DNA of 64,000 bases. It comes from Pseudocercospora fijiensis CIRAD86 (taxonomy: Eukaryota; Ascomycota; Dothideomycetes; Mycosphaerellales; Mycosphaerellaceae). This document shows positions 12,411 through 24,200 of this stretch, piece by piece. The translations under genes were made by a program, and so were the position numbers. Where the stretch lies: NCBI RefSeq assembly GCF_000340215.1, contig NW_006921544.1:464599-528598 (forward strand), written 5' to 3'. The notes under the pieces were generated by a model, which was not told where the DNA came from, ran no database searches, and worked only from the letters and a program-made list of their open reading frames with translations. The stretch's first letter is position 1. Each line of letters opens with the position of its first letter.

Positions 12411-13699
12411 ATTAGGTAGCAGTTCGAATATTATAGAAGTAGATTTTCGCCTTTTCCTATATTTCTATCCTATTATTAAAGGACAATGTGTCTGTCTAGA
12501 GAGTTCTATAGGCTTTAAGTAGTATAAAGAGGAAACTAGAGTAAGATTACAAGGCAGGATATAAGATAGGTATATATATAATAGCGACGACTTACTATTA
12601 GGTTAGGAAAGATTTCTCTTCTAGGCGATAAAGAGTACTATCGGTATAATCTCGCCTTATTAGTGCCTCTAAGAAGCCTCTATTGTATCGCATTTTTATT
12701 TATCTATACTATCCTTCTCTCTAGACTGTCTATACCCCTAGAATTCTATTTCCTCTAGGTAACATTATAGTAATATTGTATTTGCTAGACAATAGCTAAA
12801 TCTATTACTAGGGAGGAACTCTCGATACGGAATACTTCTACTATCCCTATACTCTTAAAGACTATATTCTAGTACAAATTACGACTATATAGTTGCTATC
12901 TGTATATAGTAGATCCGTCTTGCCTAGATATTCTCTAAGGTTGTATTACCTATACTAGATTCCGCTTATTATTATTAAAAGTCGGCTACGATCTCCGTAT
13001 CTTTTAGATCTTCGCCTCTAAACTCTAGATATTAGTGCTGCTAGATTGCAAAGTTTTAAGACTCTCGGAGTTATCCCGGAACTTTAAAGTATACTAAGAG
13101 AGGCAGGAACTAGTAATATAATCGGCAATCTCTAACTCTTTAAGAGCTTTATACTATAAGGCAATATTAGTAGTAAAATTACAGACTTCGTAGCTAGAAA
13201 GAGTACTAGGCTACCGCCGACTATTATAGGTAGTAAAGAGTTTATAGGACCGTAGTTTAGCTTCCTTCCTAAGCGTATCGCTTATACGTACTATCTCCGC
13301 TCGGAGCTTATATATACGGCTCTAGGGTATACCGAGCGTAGTATAGCTATTCTCCTCGTACTTCGCGCTCGACGTAAAGAGGCGTAGGAGCGCCCGATTA
13401 ATCTCTTTCTAGTAACGTTTGATAGCTATTAAACGGTTATTAGTAATAATAATAGCATTACTCTAGGTTTTAACGTCTGTCGCTATAATCTAGTCGAATT
13501 CCGCTCGGAGGTAGTACTAGTACTTCGTAAGAGTAGTATATTTATTAGCAAAGTTAAGGCTTTCCCGGTATAACGTAATAGGGCTAATACTTAGCTATCT
13601 AGGTATCTCGCGTAGTATATCGGTTTGTAGCTTTAGATAGCCGTTATATCTATCTACTTCGGCGAAGTAGCTAGGTAAACTAGGTCGAACGGGCTTCGG
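12411..13699. other. Unassigned RIP-degraded sequence
   Basis: I see the same CpA/TpG depletion as the surroundings and no frame that reads convincingly for more than about 60 codons. It probably belongs to the same mobile element as the flanking degraded genes. Confidence 0.3.
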
Positions 13700-14420
13700 C
13701 GGCGTAACGATATACGGCTATAACGCGACTAGGAAGGGGAGTATAAGTATAATAATCTACTAGTAGGCTACGATATCGCGCTAGAGGCCTTTAATAAAGC
13801 GGATAGTTCTAAGGTCGACGTAGAAGAAGTAACTTAGGGTCTACTATATAATTATTCTAAGTTATAGAACTAGTTCTCCTTAGAGGATGTTCTAAATAAT
13901 TAGAGTAGGCACGTCTCTTAAAGAAGGAAGTTTAATCGATACGGCCTAGCCTACGAACATTATATTAACCTATTCTTCTATAAGCTCGTACTAAAGCGCT
14001 AGTAAGCGTATTAACGATAAGCTTAAGATAGGAAGAGCTAGGCCTAGTTATATAGACTACTTCTATAGCCTTCCGCTAGGGCCTTATATCTTAAGTAGTA
14101 GCCCTTAGCCTCGTTTGCTTACCGACTATATACGTCCTCCTTACTAAGCGCTCTTAAACTTTACGTATCTTTAAAGAAACACTGCTCTATACCTTAGCCT
14201 TAGCCGACTTTAGCGACAGCTAGTACGTTTAAGGTAGGCTTTTAGAGATTTATTATTAGGCTAGTAGCTTAGACTAACCGTACTCTTAGTATCGATATAC
14301 TCGCCGCGATATTCGAGACCTAAATATTATAGAGGCTATTACTTATACCTTCGAATATATTAACGAGTAATAGACAGGCTACTAAGACGCGGTATATGTC
14401 GGCCTCTATCCTTACGATAA
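13700..14420 (+). pseudogene. Plus-strand coding remnant, unknown
   Basis: A single RIP-tolerant frame includes GEYKYNNLLVGYDIALEAFN, KADSSKVDVEEVTQGLL and FNRYGLAYEHYINLFFYKL, followed by a Gln/Arg-rich stretch. All stops are TAG or TAA. The opposite orientation to genes 1-3 suggests a different element or a divergent gene. Family not recognised. Confidence 0.35.
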
Positions 14421-15182
14421 CGCTCTACTAGCTAACAAGTATAGTCTAGCTTCGTCTAATCTTAAGGTCTACTATATAGCGAAGTAATACGGCTAGTAGG
14501 AGAGCAAGCCTAGTCTCGCAATCCTACTATAGCGCTTAAACCCGAATCGGTAGCTCCCTACGAATAATAATCTTCTAGTCCTCCTCCGCCGCTACTAGAT
14601 AGCCTTAAATACTAGGGACGGCTATCGTCCGGTACCTCGAGTAGTCTCTATAGGATCTCTCGCGGATATAGGGACGCGGAGTAGCCGTACGAGTAGCGTC
14701 TATAACTAAACCTTTAGCGGTATTAGTAGTACGGAGGAAGCTAGACAAAGTGCGCTAATCCGCCGTAATTAGGCCTTTAGAGAAGAGAAGGAAGAGGAAA
14801 GATTAGACAATAGAACGCTTAACGTCTACGATAGGCTCGAGTAGCGGATAGAGATACTCGTATATAGTCCTAGCTTTTCCTCCTTTCTTATAGTATCTAA
14901 CGCTTAAGTCTTCGCTCGTCTTCTACTACCTCTCGCGCTACCGCTACTATTATCTATACCTACTTAGATTCTTCCTAGACCTTATACTACGACGTTAGCG
15001 GGCAGCCCGCTTAGCACTTAATATCTAGTAAGTAATAGTCTCGATTTAGTTATTACCGAGGGCCTAGTATTACTCCTAGATATACGAGATATAGGAGCTC
15101 GTAACCGAGGCTAGTAGCCCGTATAGGTAGGCAATCTCGTAGAAATCCTTAGTAGGGGGTTATTGCCTAGTCTTACTACTCG
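14421..15182. other. Unassigned degraded sequence between two plus-strand fragments
   Basis: Several short frames overlap and none is preferred. It may join the coding fragments at 13700-14420 and 15183-15450 into one gene with frameshifts. Confidence 0.3.
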
Positions 15183-15450
15183 CTAGCTAAATCGAGTACA
15201 TTCCTATTATATCTAGAACCGATCCTAAAGACGATTTCGCCTACTCTCTATAACTAGTTTAGGGGTAGCAACCTCGAGGCTATAGTAGAGTAGCTTAAGC
15301 GTAATTACGTTTTAAGAGAACTTATAAAAGTAAAGGATACTATAGAGATATACGTAATAGTCGACCTATAGGCTACCGCTCGTAGGATCGAGAACCTTAA
15401 GAAGGCTAACCTAAAGGGTTATAGTAACGTTACTTAAGAGAAGCGATAAA
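15183..15450 (+). pseudogene. Plus-strand coding fragment, helical
   Basis: The frame reads LAKSSTFLLYLEPILKTISP, then NLEAIVEQLKRNYVLRELIK and TARRIENLKKANLKGYSN. The content is charged and helical, coiled-coil-like. It could be the C-terminal part of the fragment at 13700-14420. No family was recognised. Confidence 0.35.
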
Positions 15451-15837
15451 CCACTTATTTCCGTTTACTTTATATATAATAGGAGGCCTTAGGAGAGATA
15501 TAGTATACTATAGGAAAGCGGAGCGCTATTACGCTATATTGTTAGTACTACGATAGTTATTACTATTATAGTAGTCGAACCTACTTATTACTCTAGACTA
15601 ACGACTATAGAGTATCTAGTGCTAGTAGGAAGCTAAGATAAGGCTAGATAGTAATCCGTGCCCGCTATCCCTAAGATTCTATCGCAAGCTATAGACGGAC
15701 TTTTATATAAATCGTAGTAGATCTGCCTCGATTACGTAAAGGGAAAGGAACCGCTAGAAAGCGGCTCCCTATATATATAAGACACTCTAGACCTCGGTTC
15801 TACTATATAAGCTATTTTAGGTTAGTATATATTACGG
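15451..15837. other. Flank of chromovirus A 3' LTR
   Basis: No gene or repeat relation was seen. It is the pre-insertion neighbour of chromovirus A. The target duplication cannot be tested because the 5' end of A is lost. Confidence 0.35.
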
Positions 15838-16016
15838 GTAAGTAACGCGTACGTAGATACTAGATATAAGACTTAATAGGTTCGATAAAGAGCTAAGTCT
15901 ATCTACGTAAATCCGAATAGTTTTATACGGTGCGCGAAGCTATAAGTAGTAGGTTAGAGTCGCGTAGGCCGAATGCCTAAGGCTAGCGCTTTCTAACTAG
16001 GACGTAGCCCTTTATA
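15838..16016 (-). repeat. 3' LTR of Ty3/Gypsy chromovirus A
   Basis: These 179 bp match, in reverse complement, the LTR of chromovirus C at 46765-46944. Shared landmarks include AAAGCGCTAGCCTTAGGCAT and TATCTACGTACGCGTTACTT. The similarity stops abruptly at both ends, and a polypurine tract lies immediately upstream on the minus strand. Confidence 0.8.
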
Positions 16017-16040
16017 TTACCCCTATCCTCCTCCCCTTCC
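16017..16040 (-). promoter_or_regulatory. Polypurine tract of chromovirus A
   Basis: On the minus strand the bases GGAAGGGGAGGAGGATAGGG plus GTAA directly precede the 3' LTR. That is the expected position of the plus-strand primer for reverse transcription. Confidence 0.7.
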
Positions 16041-16406
16041 TTAGCGGGAATAGAAAGCCCCTCGTAGTTTCTATCGCTATTACTTTATCTATTAGATCTA
16101 CGCTTATCTAAGCTTTCTAAAGTAACGCGCTCGTAGTTTCCTCCTTCGCGACTAGGGTTTCCGCTACTTTCCGTTCGGAGTTGCCGTATCCTAGGTTTTA
16201 AGGACTGTAACTTTCTTCGTAACTACTAAACCGTGCTCTTTTACCTACTTAACGCCTTCTAAAACGCGCCGTAACTGCCCTCTTAAACGCTTTACTTATA
16301 TTAGCGCCTTCCTTTACTTTTAACGACTTTTACTTCCGTATAGCTTTCTAAGAGTATTAATATTTCCCTCTTCTTCCTCTTCTTTTTCTTTTCTTTATAT
16401 ATATCC

Positions 16407-16445
<39 letters not shown>

Positions 16446-17419
16446 TAGTAAGTCCCTCCCCCTCTTCCGCGATTTCCTTCGTAAAATTAACTTGTCCTAG
16501 ATAGCTCGTCGAATCTACTATATTAGTTGCTACAACTCTAGCGAGGACTACGCCGATTAATCTATAAGGTATCCGCCTTATTTATCGTAGGGTTCGCTAA
16601 CTTTTCCTAAGCCCGCTAGCTCGAGGGCCTATACTAATTATACTCGTAAGAGAATCGCTTACGCCCTACTATAAGTTATTACGATTTCCGTACTAAAACC
16701 CTCGCTAACTATTTAGTCCTTAAATAGCCTACGTAGCTTACGCTAGCTATACCCGCGCGACCCGTAGTACGGTCGAAGAGAAGTATACCGACCTTCTTAA
16801 GGTTCTTAAGGTATAGAAAGCCTTAAAGTCTCTCTAGCTATAGGGATTGTTATCTAGGTAAGTTTTCCCGTTTCCTACGATAAAACCCTCGCCAACCTTT
16901 TCTTTTAGCGCTATAGCCTCGGAGGTAACGAATACCGTCGCTAATATCGTAGCTTAATAGACTTAGACGTAAGTTCCTTTCCTATCCGTCGATCTTCTCT
17001 CGCTAATCTCTTTTTCTAGGGGGGTTCTTACCGCTCTTTAGCTCGGGAACAATCGTCTAGGCCTAGAGGAGTTAGCGGCTAATTAATAAGGGTTCCCGTA
17101 GGTTTTCTAATAGGCTCTAGGTAGTTTCGGAGGTATTATTATTTTTCTTTTTCTACCCTAAAAGGACCTCGTAATTTCGGGCGGAGACCCGATACTTACT
17201 TATAAATACCTAAATAAAATCCTGCTTAACTCCTAAACTATATTCTCTTTCTAAATCCTTGAAGTAAACCTAAACAATCTATAAAACTAATAAGTTAGCA
17301 AAACTCTAAAAGTTAGTAAAATCCGTAAAATCTATAAATCCGCCTTATCTTTTTCGCTTTCCTTTCTTTTCCTAGTCTCCTAAAGGTCCCGTCGTTCGTC
17401 TCGATTTGTCTATATTTTG
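16041..17419 (-). other. Chromovirus A region between chromodomain and 3' LTR
   Basis: About 1.4 kb that lies inside the element by position. Short minus-strand frames occur (for example KEKVGEGFIVGNGKTYLDNN), but no family was recognised. It contains a (CTA)n microsatellite at 16407-16445. Confidence 0.4.
16407..16445. repeat. (CTA)n microsatellite
   Basis: About thirteen perfect CTA units. Confidence 0.95.
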
Positions 17420-20048
17420 CCTCGAAATTGTCTAGCGCTATAGTATCTACGATATTGTTAAGGGATCCCTACGTAGGTTTATAGTAACTACTCTATTTTA
17501 CGAGCGCTTCTCGTCCTTTACCTCGTTTCTTCTTTCGGGCGTATAGGATTTCTTCGACTTACTATTCCTCGTACGTCTTGAATAAAATAGGTTCCGACTA
17601 TTCGTCGTCGATTTCCTACCTTAGTAGGGGGTCTCTACTCGCTAGTCTTAGAGGATCGGTATAGAATACCGGGTAAATGTTACTAGGTATTTCCGAGAGT
17701 CGTAGTAATATAGGTAATAATACTTCTTCGACCGTATATTTAGCGTATTTCGCGTCGAGGCTCTTCTTAGGTCTATCGGTTTATTAATTCCTTAGGTCGA
17801 GCTAGACTTTGTCTTCGACGCGATATACCGGCGCCGGTATCCTACTTTTCTTCGCGCTATCCTTCTACTTTTACGCTACTTCCGCTATCTATACCTAGTA
17901 TAGGTCTAAGATCTTCTTAATCTTTTCTATAAATTCCTCCGCTCGTTTTACCGCGGTTAACCTCCGGTCGATCGCTAGGTCCTCTTCTAGCGTAATAGGG
18001 GAAGTAGACTCGTAACCGTAAGTCGCGAAGAAAGAGCTTATTCCTAATCCCGCTTAGTGTCTCTCGTTAAACGCTAGTTCCGCCGTAGGAAGCTATTAGT
18101 TCTAGTCGGACTGTATTTAGTTAATATAGTTCCGAAGGTAAGTCTATATATCTTAATTTACGCGCTCCGGACCTCCGTTAGTTTATAGGTAGTAAGCGGA
18201 ACTTAACTATTGCTTTACGCTAAGTAGTCGATATATCTCCCTCTAGAACGTACTTATCTAATTCGTACCTCTATTACTAGTAGTAGCTCGAGGTAGCCCG
18301 TAATACCTAACCTAGAATTTTAGGAATAAAACCGCGTATTCCTCCGCTTTTATAGAGGGAGTAGCGATAAAGGCAATCTATTTACTAAGGCGGTCCTTAA
18401 TTACCTAAAGATATTGGTTTCCGTCGGACTCCGGTAGGTTAATTATAAAGTCTATCGAGATTTCCTAGAAGAAACGGTCGGGTAACGGTAGTAGTTTTAG
18501 GAGGCCGTATTTGTATTCCCTCTATACTTTATTACGTCCGTAAGAGTTGTAATTCCGTAGGAATTATTATACCTGTTTTAACTATAGCGGCTAGTAGAAG
18601 TCGCGACCTAGTATAGAGGCGGTAGAATCCCGGCCTAGGTAACCGTAGAGCGGTAAGTTATAGATCGACTAGATAATCTTCGTACGTAGTATATCCTACT
18701 ATAGTTCTTCGGTCCCTATATCTTTATATTCGGCCTTCGTCGTAGTAATAGCTCCTAGTACCTAGAGCTTACCGTAGTAGTATAGGAACCCTTTAGGGTC
18801 TATCGTATAATCCCCGATCTAAATCTTTACCCTAATTTCCGGCTATAATATCCTAGATCCCTTACGGACTTTTCGTAATACCGTCTAGTATATCGTATCC
18901 TTCTCGATAATACCCTTCTATATTTCGTTTATTTCCGGGTCCTAGAATAGTTTAGCGCCTTCCGCTAGAGGTTACGCGGGCTCCGTTTCGTTCGCGAGTA
19001 GGGATAACGGGCTCGTCTCGGATATACGTAGGAAGTTTCGAATCGTAGCGCTAGAAATTTATACGTTTTCCGGCTAGTTTAGAGAGAGGTCCGGTTCTAG
19101 AAACCTTCGGAACCTCGAAAGCTTATCGTCTTAGCCTAACTCGTCCTATTCCCTCCTTAAGAAGATATCTAGTAGGATAGCCTCGACTCCCGGCCGGTAG
19201 ACTAAGGTAAACTAATACTTAGCTAGTTCTTCCTACTATCGGATTTATCTCTCGGATAGCTAATAGCCTAACGCTTTACTATAAGGTATTCTCGGTTCTT
19301 ATAGTCTGTCTAAATCGTAAAGGGACTATATAAGTTTAGCTCGGAGTCCTAAAACTTAATACTAGATACGACCGCGAGTATCTCCTTATTATAGATATTA
19401 TAGTTAATCTCCGCTTTATTTAGTTTCTTCGAAAAGAAGCCTACCGGTCGTCGGATCCCGGCTTTTTCTTAGATAAGGGGGCCCCTAATCGCGAACCCGC
19501 TATAGTCTATTTCGAGGAGGATAGATAGGGACAGGTCCTACTAGGTAAGTACCGGGATATAGTAGAGTTTGTCCTTTAGCGTTTTAAACGCTTTATCCTA
19601 CTCTTCTCTCTAGGAGAACGGGGTTCCTTTACCGGTAAGCGCGGTTAATAGCGCGGAGATCTTAGAATAGTTCGGTACGAATATACGGTAATAGTTCGTA
19701 AATCCTAAGAAACGACGAACTTCCTTNNNNNNNNNNNNNNNNNNNNNNNNNNNNNNNNNNNNNNNNNNNNNNNNNNNNNNNNNNNNNNNNNNNNNNNNNN
19801 NNNNNNNNNNNNNNNNNNNNNNNNNNTTCCTCCCTCTACTTTTATACGGCTTCTATCTTTTCGGGGTCGGCTAATATCCTCCCTCCGTCGGCGTAAACGA
19901 TAAATCCTAGGTACTTAATCTTTTTCTAGGCGAATTCGCTCTTTTTTAAATTAAGATAAAGGCCTCCGTCCTAAAACTTCTTAAGAACGGTCCTTATCTT
20001 ACGCAAATAATCTTCCTTTATTCCTCTCGAGTAGATTACTATATTGTT
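17420..20048 (-). pseudogene. Chromovirus A pol: RT C-terminus, RNase H, integrase, chromodomain
   Basis: Reading the minus strand from 20048 downward gives the C-terminal RT and connection region, with LNLKKSEFAWKRIKYLGFIV-like and [12 protein letters not shown] sequences parallel to chromovirus C. RNase H and a long integrase follow. The end (about 17560-17420) is a chromodomain, VEEILYARKKK then EALVKQSSYYKPTQGSLNN, with RIP stops on the conserved Trp positions. Chromodomains at the integrase end define Ty3/Gypsy chromoviruses. The frame is broken many times, always explainable by RIP, and by an assembly gap at 19727-19826. The RT N-terminal part lies beyond the chromovirus B insertion, at 36077-36265. 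Confidence 0.85.
19727..19826. other. Assembly gap (100 N)
   Basis: Exactly 100 N inside chromovirus A RT. Alignment to chromovirus C at about 49590-49625 suggests that only some 10-20 bases are really missing. Confidence 0.95.
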
Positions 20049-20053
20049 TATAT
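20049..20053. repeat. Target site duplication of chromovirus B, left
   Basis: TATAT immediately left of the LTR, matched by TATAT at 36072-36076. Confidence 0.8.
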
Positions 20054-20380
20054 TATTACGGTTACTCGCGACAGATCGTTAGGTAACTTCTTATTACGTG
20101 TAAGCCGAGGCTTCTTTAGAGAGGCTAATATAAGCGGGAGGCTAAGACAGAATAATTAGTATAAAGGTAATTCTAATTAGTAAGTAGGTAATATAAGTTA
20201 AACGCCTCGAGCTATAAGGGTATCTTAGCGTTCCTAAATACAAAGGAGACATCTTGTCTATAGTCGTAAGCGACGTAAGCGATACTATCGCTCCTAGTAA
20301 AGTAGAGCGATAGCTTAGCTCGCTAGTCTTAGCGTCGCTCTAAGATTATATAAGGACTCTAACTAATTAGATCCGTAATA
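20054..20380 (-). repeat. 3' LTR of Ty3/Gypsy chromovirus B
   Basis: A direct repeat of 35726-36071 at high identity. Both copies begin TATTACGGTTACTCGCG and end GATCCGTAA[T/C]A, that is inverted TGTTACGG/CCGTAACA termini after undoing RIP. This copy lacks a 19-bp stretch present in the other. A polypurine tract lies just inside on the minus strand. Confidence 0.9.
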
Positions 20381-20396
20381 CTATCCCCCTCCTTAA
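20381..20396 (-). promoter_or_regulatory. Polypurine tract of chromovirus B
   Basis: The minus-strand bases AAGGAGGGGGATAG directly precede the 3' LTR. Confidence 0.75.
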
Positions 20397-20445
20397 GCGG
20401 AATAGTCCCTTATTCCGGAACTTTCTAATTCCTAACCTCTTTATT

Positions 20446-21030
20446 ATACTAAAGTTATCAAAGGACTTGTCTTCTCGCTAGCGTAAGGAATATATCGTAA
20501 ATAATATCCTCGCCGAATGTTTCGAAATACCGATCCGCTACTTTTATTACGAATAGGCCGGTAAACCCTATAAGGTCGATCTTCGTTCCGGTTACTACTC
20601 CGAGTACGCCCTATATAGCTAGTCCTACAATATACAAGTTACTCGTATAGAGTATAAGAAAATCCGGAAGGCGCGCCTAAAGATAGCTAAAGATCTTAAG
20701 GCAGCCGAAGAGGAGGAGGACCTCCTTACGCGGAAGCTCTTCGAGTATCGCGTAAAGGTCCGTCGCTTACGTAAGTCGCTACGTATAAAAGAAGAACGGG
20801 AGGTATAAGCTCTTAAGGTAGAGGAAGCCTCTATTTAATAGGCGGAGGAGCTCGAAAGAGAGCTAGGTTCTTCGCCTATAGAGCCGATACTATTCTTATT
20901 GCCTACTAACGAGCCGTTTCCCCTAGATAGCCGGTTATAGATATCTCCTTATAACTAGAGTCGTCTAGATAGGATATCCTAGCCTATCTCTAAAATCCCT
21001 AGTAGGAGTGCTAAGAATCTAGTATCCTAA
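20446..21030 (+). pseudogene. Antisense accessory ORF in chromovirus B, coiled-coil
   Basis: This plus-strand frame lies between the pol 3' end and the 3' LTR, antisense to the retroelement. It starts at ATA (former ATG) at 20446 and runs 194 codons, with stops only at positions readable as Gln or Trp. The N-terminal half includes KEYIVNNILAECFEIPIRYF and GKPYKVDLRSGYYSEYALY. The centre is a strongly charged coiled coil (AAEEEEDLLTRKLFEYRVKV, RRLRKSLRIKEEREVQALK), then a Pro/Ser-rich tail. Amino-acid texture and length argue for a real gene rather than a shadow. Function unknown; an antisense regulator or a captured host gene are both possible. Confidence 0.55.
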
Positions 21031-21070
21031 AGGTATATATTCTAAGTATTTCTCGTCTATTTTATATTCT

Positions 21071-21235
21071 AGCTAGTTAGTCTAGTAGTATAATTCTTAG
21101 CTATAAAAGACATAGTTGCTAGATACGCTACTAGAGTCCCCGCTCTTCGAGCTATACTACCCTAGGTATTAAAAACTCTAAGGCGCTATAATCGATAGGG
21201 TCTAAGAGGTCGTAGGTTTAATTCCTATACTAGCT
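21071..21235 (+). tRNA. tRNA-like gene or pseudogene with a ~94-nt anticodon-loop insertion
   Basis: The acceptor stem AGCTAGT (21071-21077) pairs perfectly with ACTAGCT (21229-21235). The anticodon stem CTTAG (21096-21100) pairs with CTAAG (21202-21206). A five-base variable loop follows, then a T arm GTAGG/TTTAATT/CCTAT. The A box (TAGTCTAGTAG) and B box (GGTTTAATTCC) resemble RIP-altered Pol III promoter boxes. A T-run (TTTCTTTTT) just downstream resembles a Pol III terminator. About 101 nt lie between the anticodon-stem halves, consistent with an intron of about 94 nt. The D stem is weak and the isotype cannot be fixed. It sits inside chromovirus B, between the antisense ORF and the end of pol. 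Confidence 0.6.
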
Positions 21236-21249
21236 ATTTCTTTTTATCT

Positions 21250-24200
21250 AGTTTTGGTATTTTTTAATTATCTACTAACAGTTCTATAGGTTTCCTTTTA
21301 GTTCCTAAGTGTTTTCTAAATGTAGGTATCCTTTCTACTTAATAAGGTATTTCTAACCTTGCTAGTCTAGGATTTTCTCGACTTTAAACTCGTTTTCTTC
21401 CTTAGGTTAGAAGTAAAATGTTTCTTAATACGGTGTTTCGGCGTCTATAGGTTCTAGTATAGAGATATAGAATACTAGGTAGATTTTTGCGTCGTCCGGT
21501 AGTTTAAGTCGGTAATTAACTAGTCCTTTAGGCTCGTTAATCAAAAATGGGCCGACTTTAACGTAGTCTAGTTTCTTAGTCGTTCTCCGGGTTCTTAGAT
21601 TCTTTATTAGGAGGTAGACCTTATCCCCCTTTTTTAGCTAAGGTGCTATTTTTCGTTTAGTATTATACGGTCCCGTAATCTTTTCTTAAGACTCGGCAAT
21701 TGCCTTCTGTAATTGTTTATATACCTGCTTTAAGTCTTCTAAAGCGACTATCGCCTTATCCGTATATAGATACTATAAATACTATTCCCCGAACAGCTAC
21801 GGATATTTCCTAAAATTAGCGAAGAATAGTGTTTCTTTCGTAGTCTTAGATTGTTAATTATTTAGTGTAAGTTGTGCTATAGGCAATAGCGATACCTAAT
21901 CGTTTTGCGCGTAGTTAATATAGTGTCGTAAGTATACCTCTAAGGCCTAATTCTTGATTTCCGTTTAGCCGTCTGTCTATAGATAGTATACCGTCAATAG
22001 CTTATGCTTAATTCTAAGTGTCGCTATAAGCGTCTTCTAGTAGTTTAACGTAAAGAGCTTGTCTCTATCCGTAATATAGGTCTTTAGAAATCTATAGTAT
22101 CGTATAAGTCTATCTAGTACGAGGTATCCGAGTTGCTCTACCGTACTTGCTTCGTTAGTAGGAATGAAGTATGTATATTTCGTAAGCCTATTAACTATAA
22201 CAAGTATTATATCGTAGCTATGTCCTATAACTAGATCCTTAGACCTTAGTAGTTTCGTAATAAAGTCTATTATAACTTCGTCCTACGGTATATCTAGTAG
22301 CGTCCTAAATTGGATATGTCTATACTTAGCGTGTCTATTAGCCTTATTACGCTAACATTGTAGATATTTCTTAATATATTCTAGAACTCGTTGTCGTATA
22401 TATAGGAATCCGAGGCTTCGCTTAACTAATTCTATTGTTTTTAAAACTCTAGGGTGTCTATTTTCTAGTCCGTCGTAGTGTTGTCGTATATACTCTATAA
22501 CTCGTTCCTTAGGTACCTAGTATTTCCTATATTCGATTAGGAACTGTTCTTCTATATCCTAAAGAATTCGTATAATATAGTTGAATTCCTTTATATTAGC
22601 ACTAAGGCTTCCGTCTTAGTTTGCCTTTAATATCTGTTACTGCACTAGTTCGTAACCCTCTATATAGTCGCTACGGCGGCTTAGTGCGTCGGCTCGTCCG
22701 TTCTCGCGTCCTAGGGTATAGCGGATTTCGAACTTGTACTATCCTAGTAGCTCCGACTAGCGGGCCTATCTTCGGGTTAGTACTTTAGTCGTAGTAAAGT
22801 AAGTTAGATTCTTATAATTAGAAAGAATCGTAAGACTTAGTACTCCTTCCGCGTATACTCGCTAGTGTTGCAGTAATATAACTATTGCAACTAGCTGCTT
22901 ATTATAGATATCGTAGTCCTGTTCCGCGGGTAATATCTTTCTCGAGTAATAGGCTACCGGGTGTCGTTTCCCGTTATACTCCTATATAAGATATGCTCCT
23001 ATAGCTCTATCTAACGCGTCTGTCTCTATCTAGACCGCCTTATTCCTATCGAATAATCGTAGCGTTAGTATAGAAGCGCATTGCTCCTTTAGTTACTTAA
23101 ACGCTTTATCTTCCTTCGTGCTCTAGTTCTATTTCTTATCTTTCTTTACAAGCTCCGCAAGGGGTGCCGCCGTCTTAGAATAGCCCTCGATAAATTTCCT
23201 ATTATAGTTAGCTAATCCTAGGAATAATTATACGTCCTTGACGTATATTAGCGTTAGCTATTCCTATATTAACTTAGTTTTTTCTAGATCGATCCTAATT
23301 CCTATAGTACTAATAATAAATCCTAGGAACTTAACTTCCTTCTTATAGAATTCGCATTTCTTAGGTATAGTCTTAAATCCTACTTAAGTGAATCGTTTAA
23401 AGACGTCCTATACTATTCGTATATAGTCCGCGAGAGCTCCCTTAGTATAGACTAAGATGTCGTCTATATATACGATAACGTATATATCTAGGAGGTCTCG
23501 GAGGACTTCGTTTATAAGGTCTTAATATAACGCTAGGGCATTCGTAAGTCCTATAGGTATAACTAAGAATTCGTAAAGCCTATATCTTGTTCAGAATGCT
23601 ATTATCTACTCGTATCTAGCTACTATACGTATTGCGTAAAACGTATCGCGTAGGTCTATTTTCGTATACTAGTCTAATCTAGTTAATCGGCCTTGTATTT
23701 CTTTGATATTCGGTAACGGGTACCGATTCTTAATCGTAATGTCGTTAAGTCGTCTAAAATCGACTACTAGCCGTCCTTCGTCTAATCCGGCTTTCGGAAC
23801 GAACATTACTAGTAGGGCTGCCGAGGATATCGACTTCCGTATCTAGCCTTTTTCTAGTTTCTCTTTTAGCTACTTGTCTAGGGTTTTAAGCTCTTTCTTA
23901 GATATTGCGTATAAGGGTCCCTATAGAGGCTCTTTCCTAGGCTATAAGTGTATCTTATAATCCTATAGTTAGTATTTAGGTAAGGCCGCTTTGCCTCTTT
24001 CCTCTTTAAAGAGTCGCTTCTACTTGCTATACTCTTTAGGAATGTCTAGGTCCGAGATTCTAGTTTTATTCTTCGATAGCGTATAACTTCTATCCTTCCT
24101 ATAATCGTTATTATAACCCTCCTAACCTAACGGTAGTGTCGATCCGGGTTAAATATAGTTTTCCGTAATTCCTATCGACGTAAACGTCTTACGAGTCGCC

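Noticed and set aside
21071..21235. Assigning an isotype (Pro or Tyr) to the tRNA-like unit
   Set aside because: The D arm resembles Pro, while the base triplet after the anticodon stem could derive from GTA; RIP has altered too many positions to choose.
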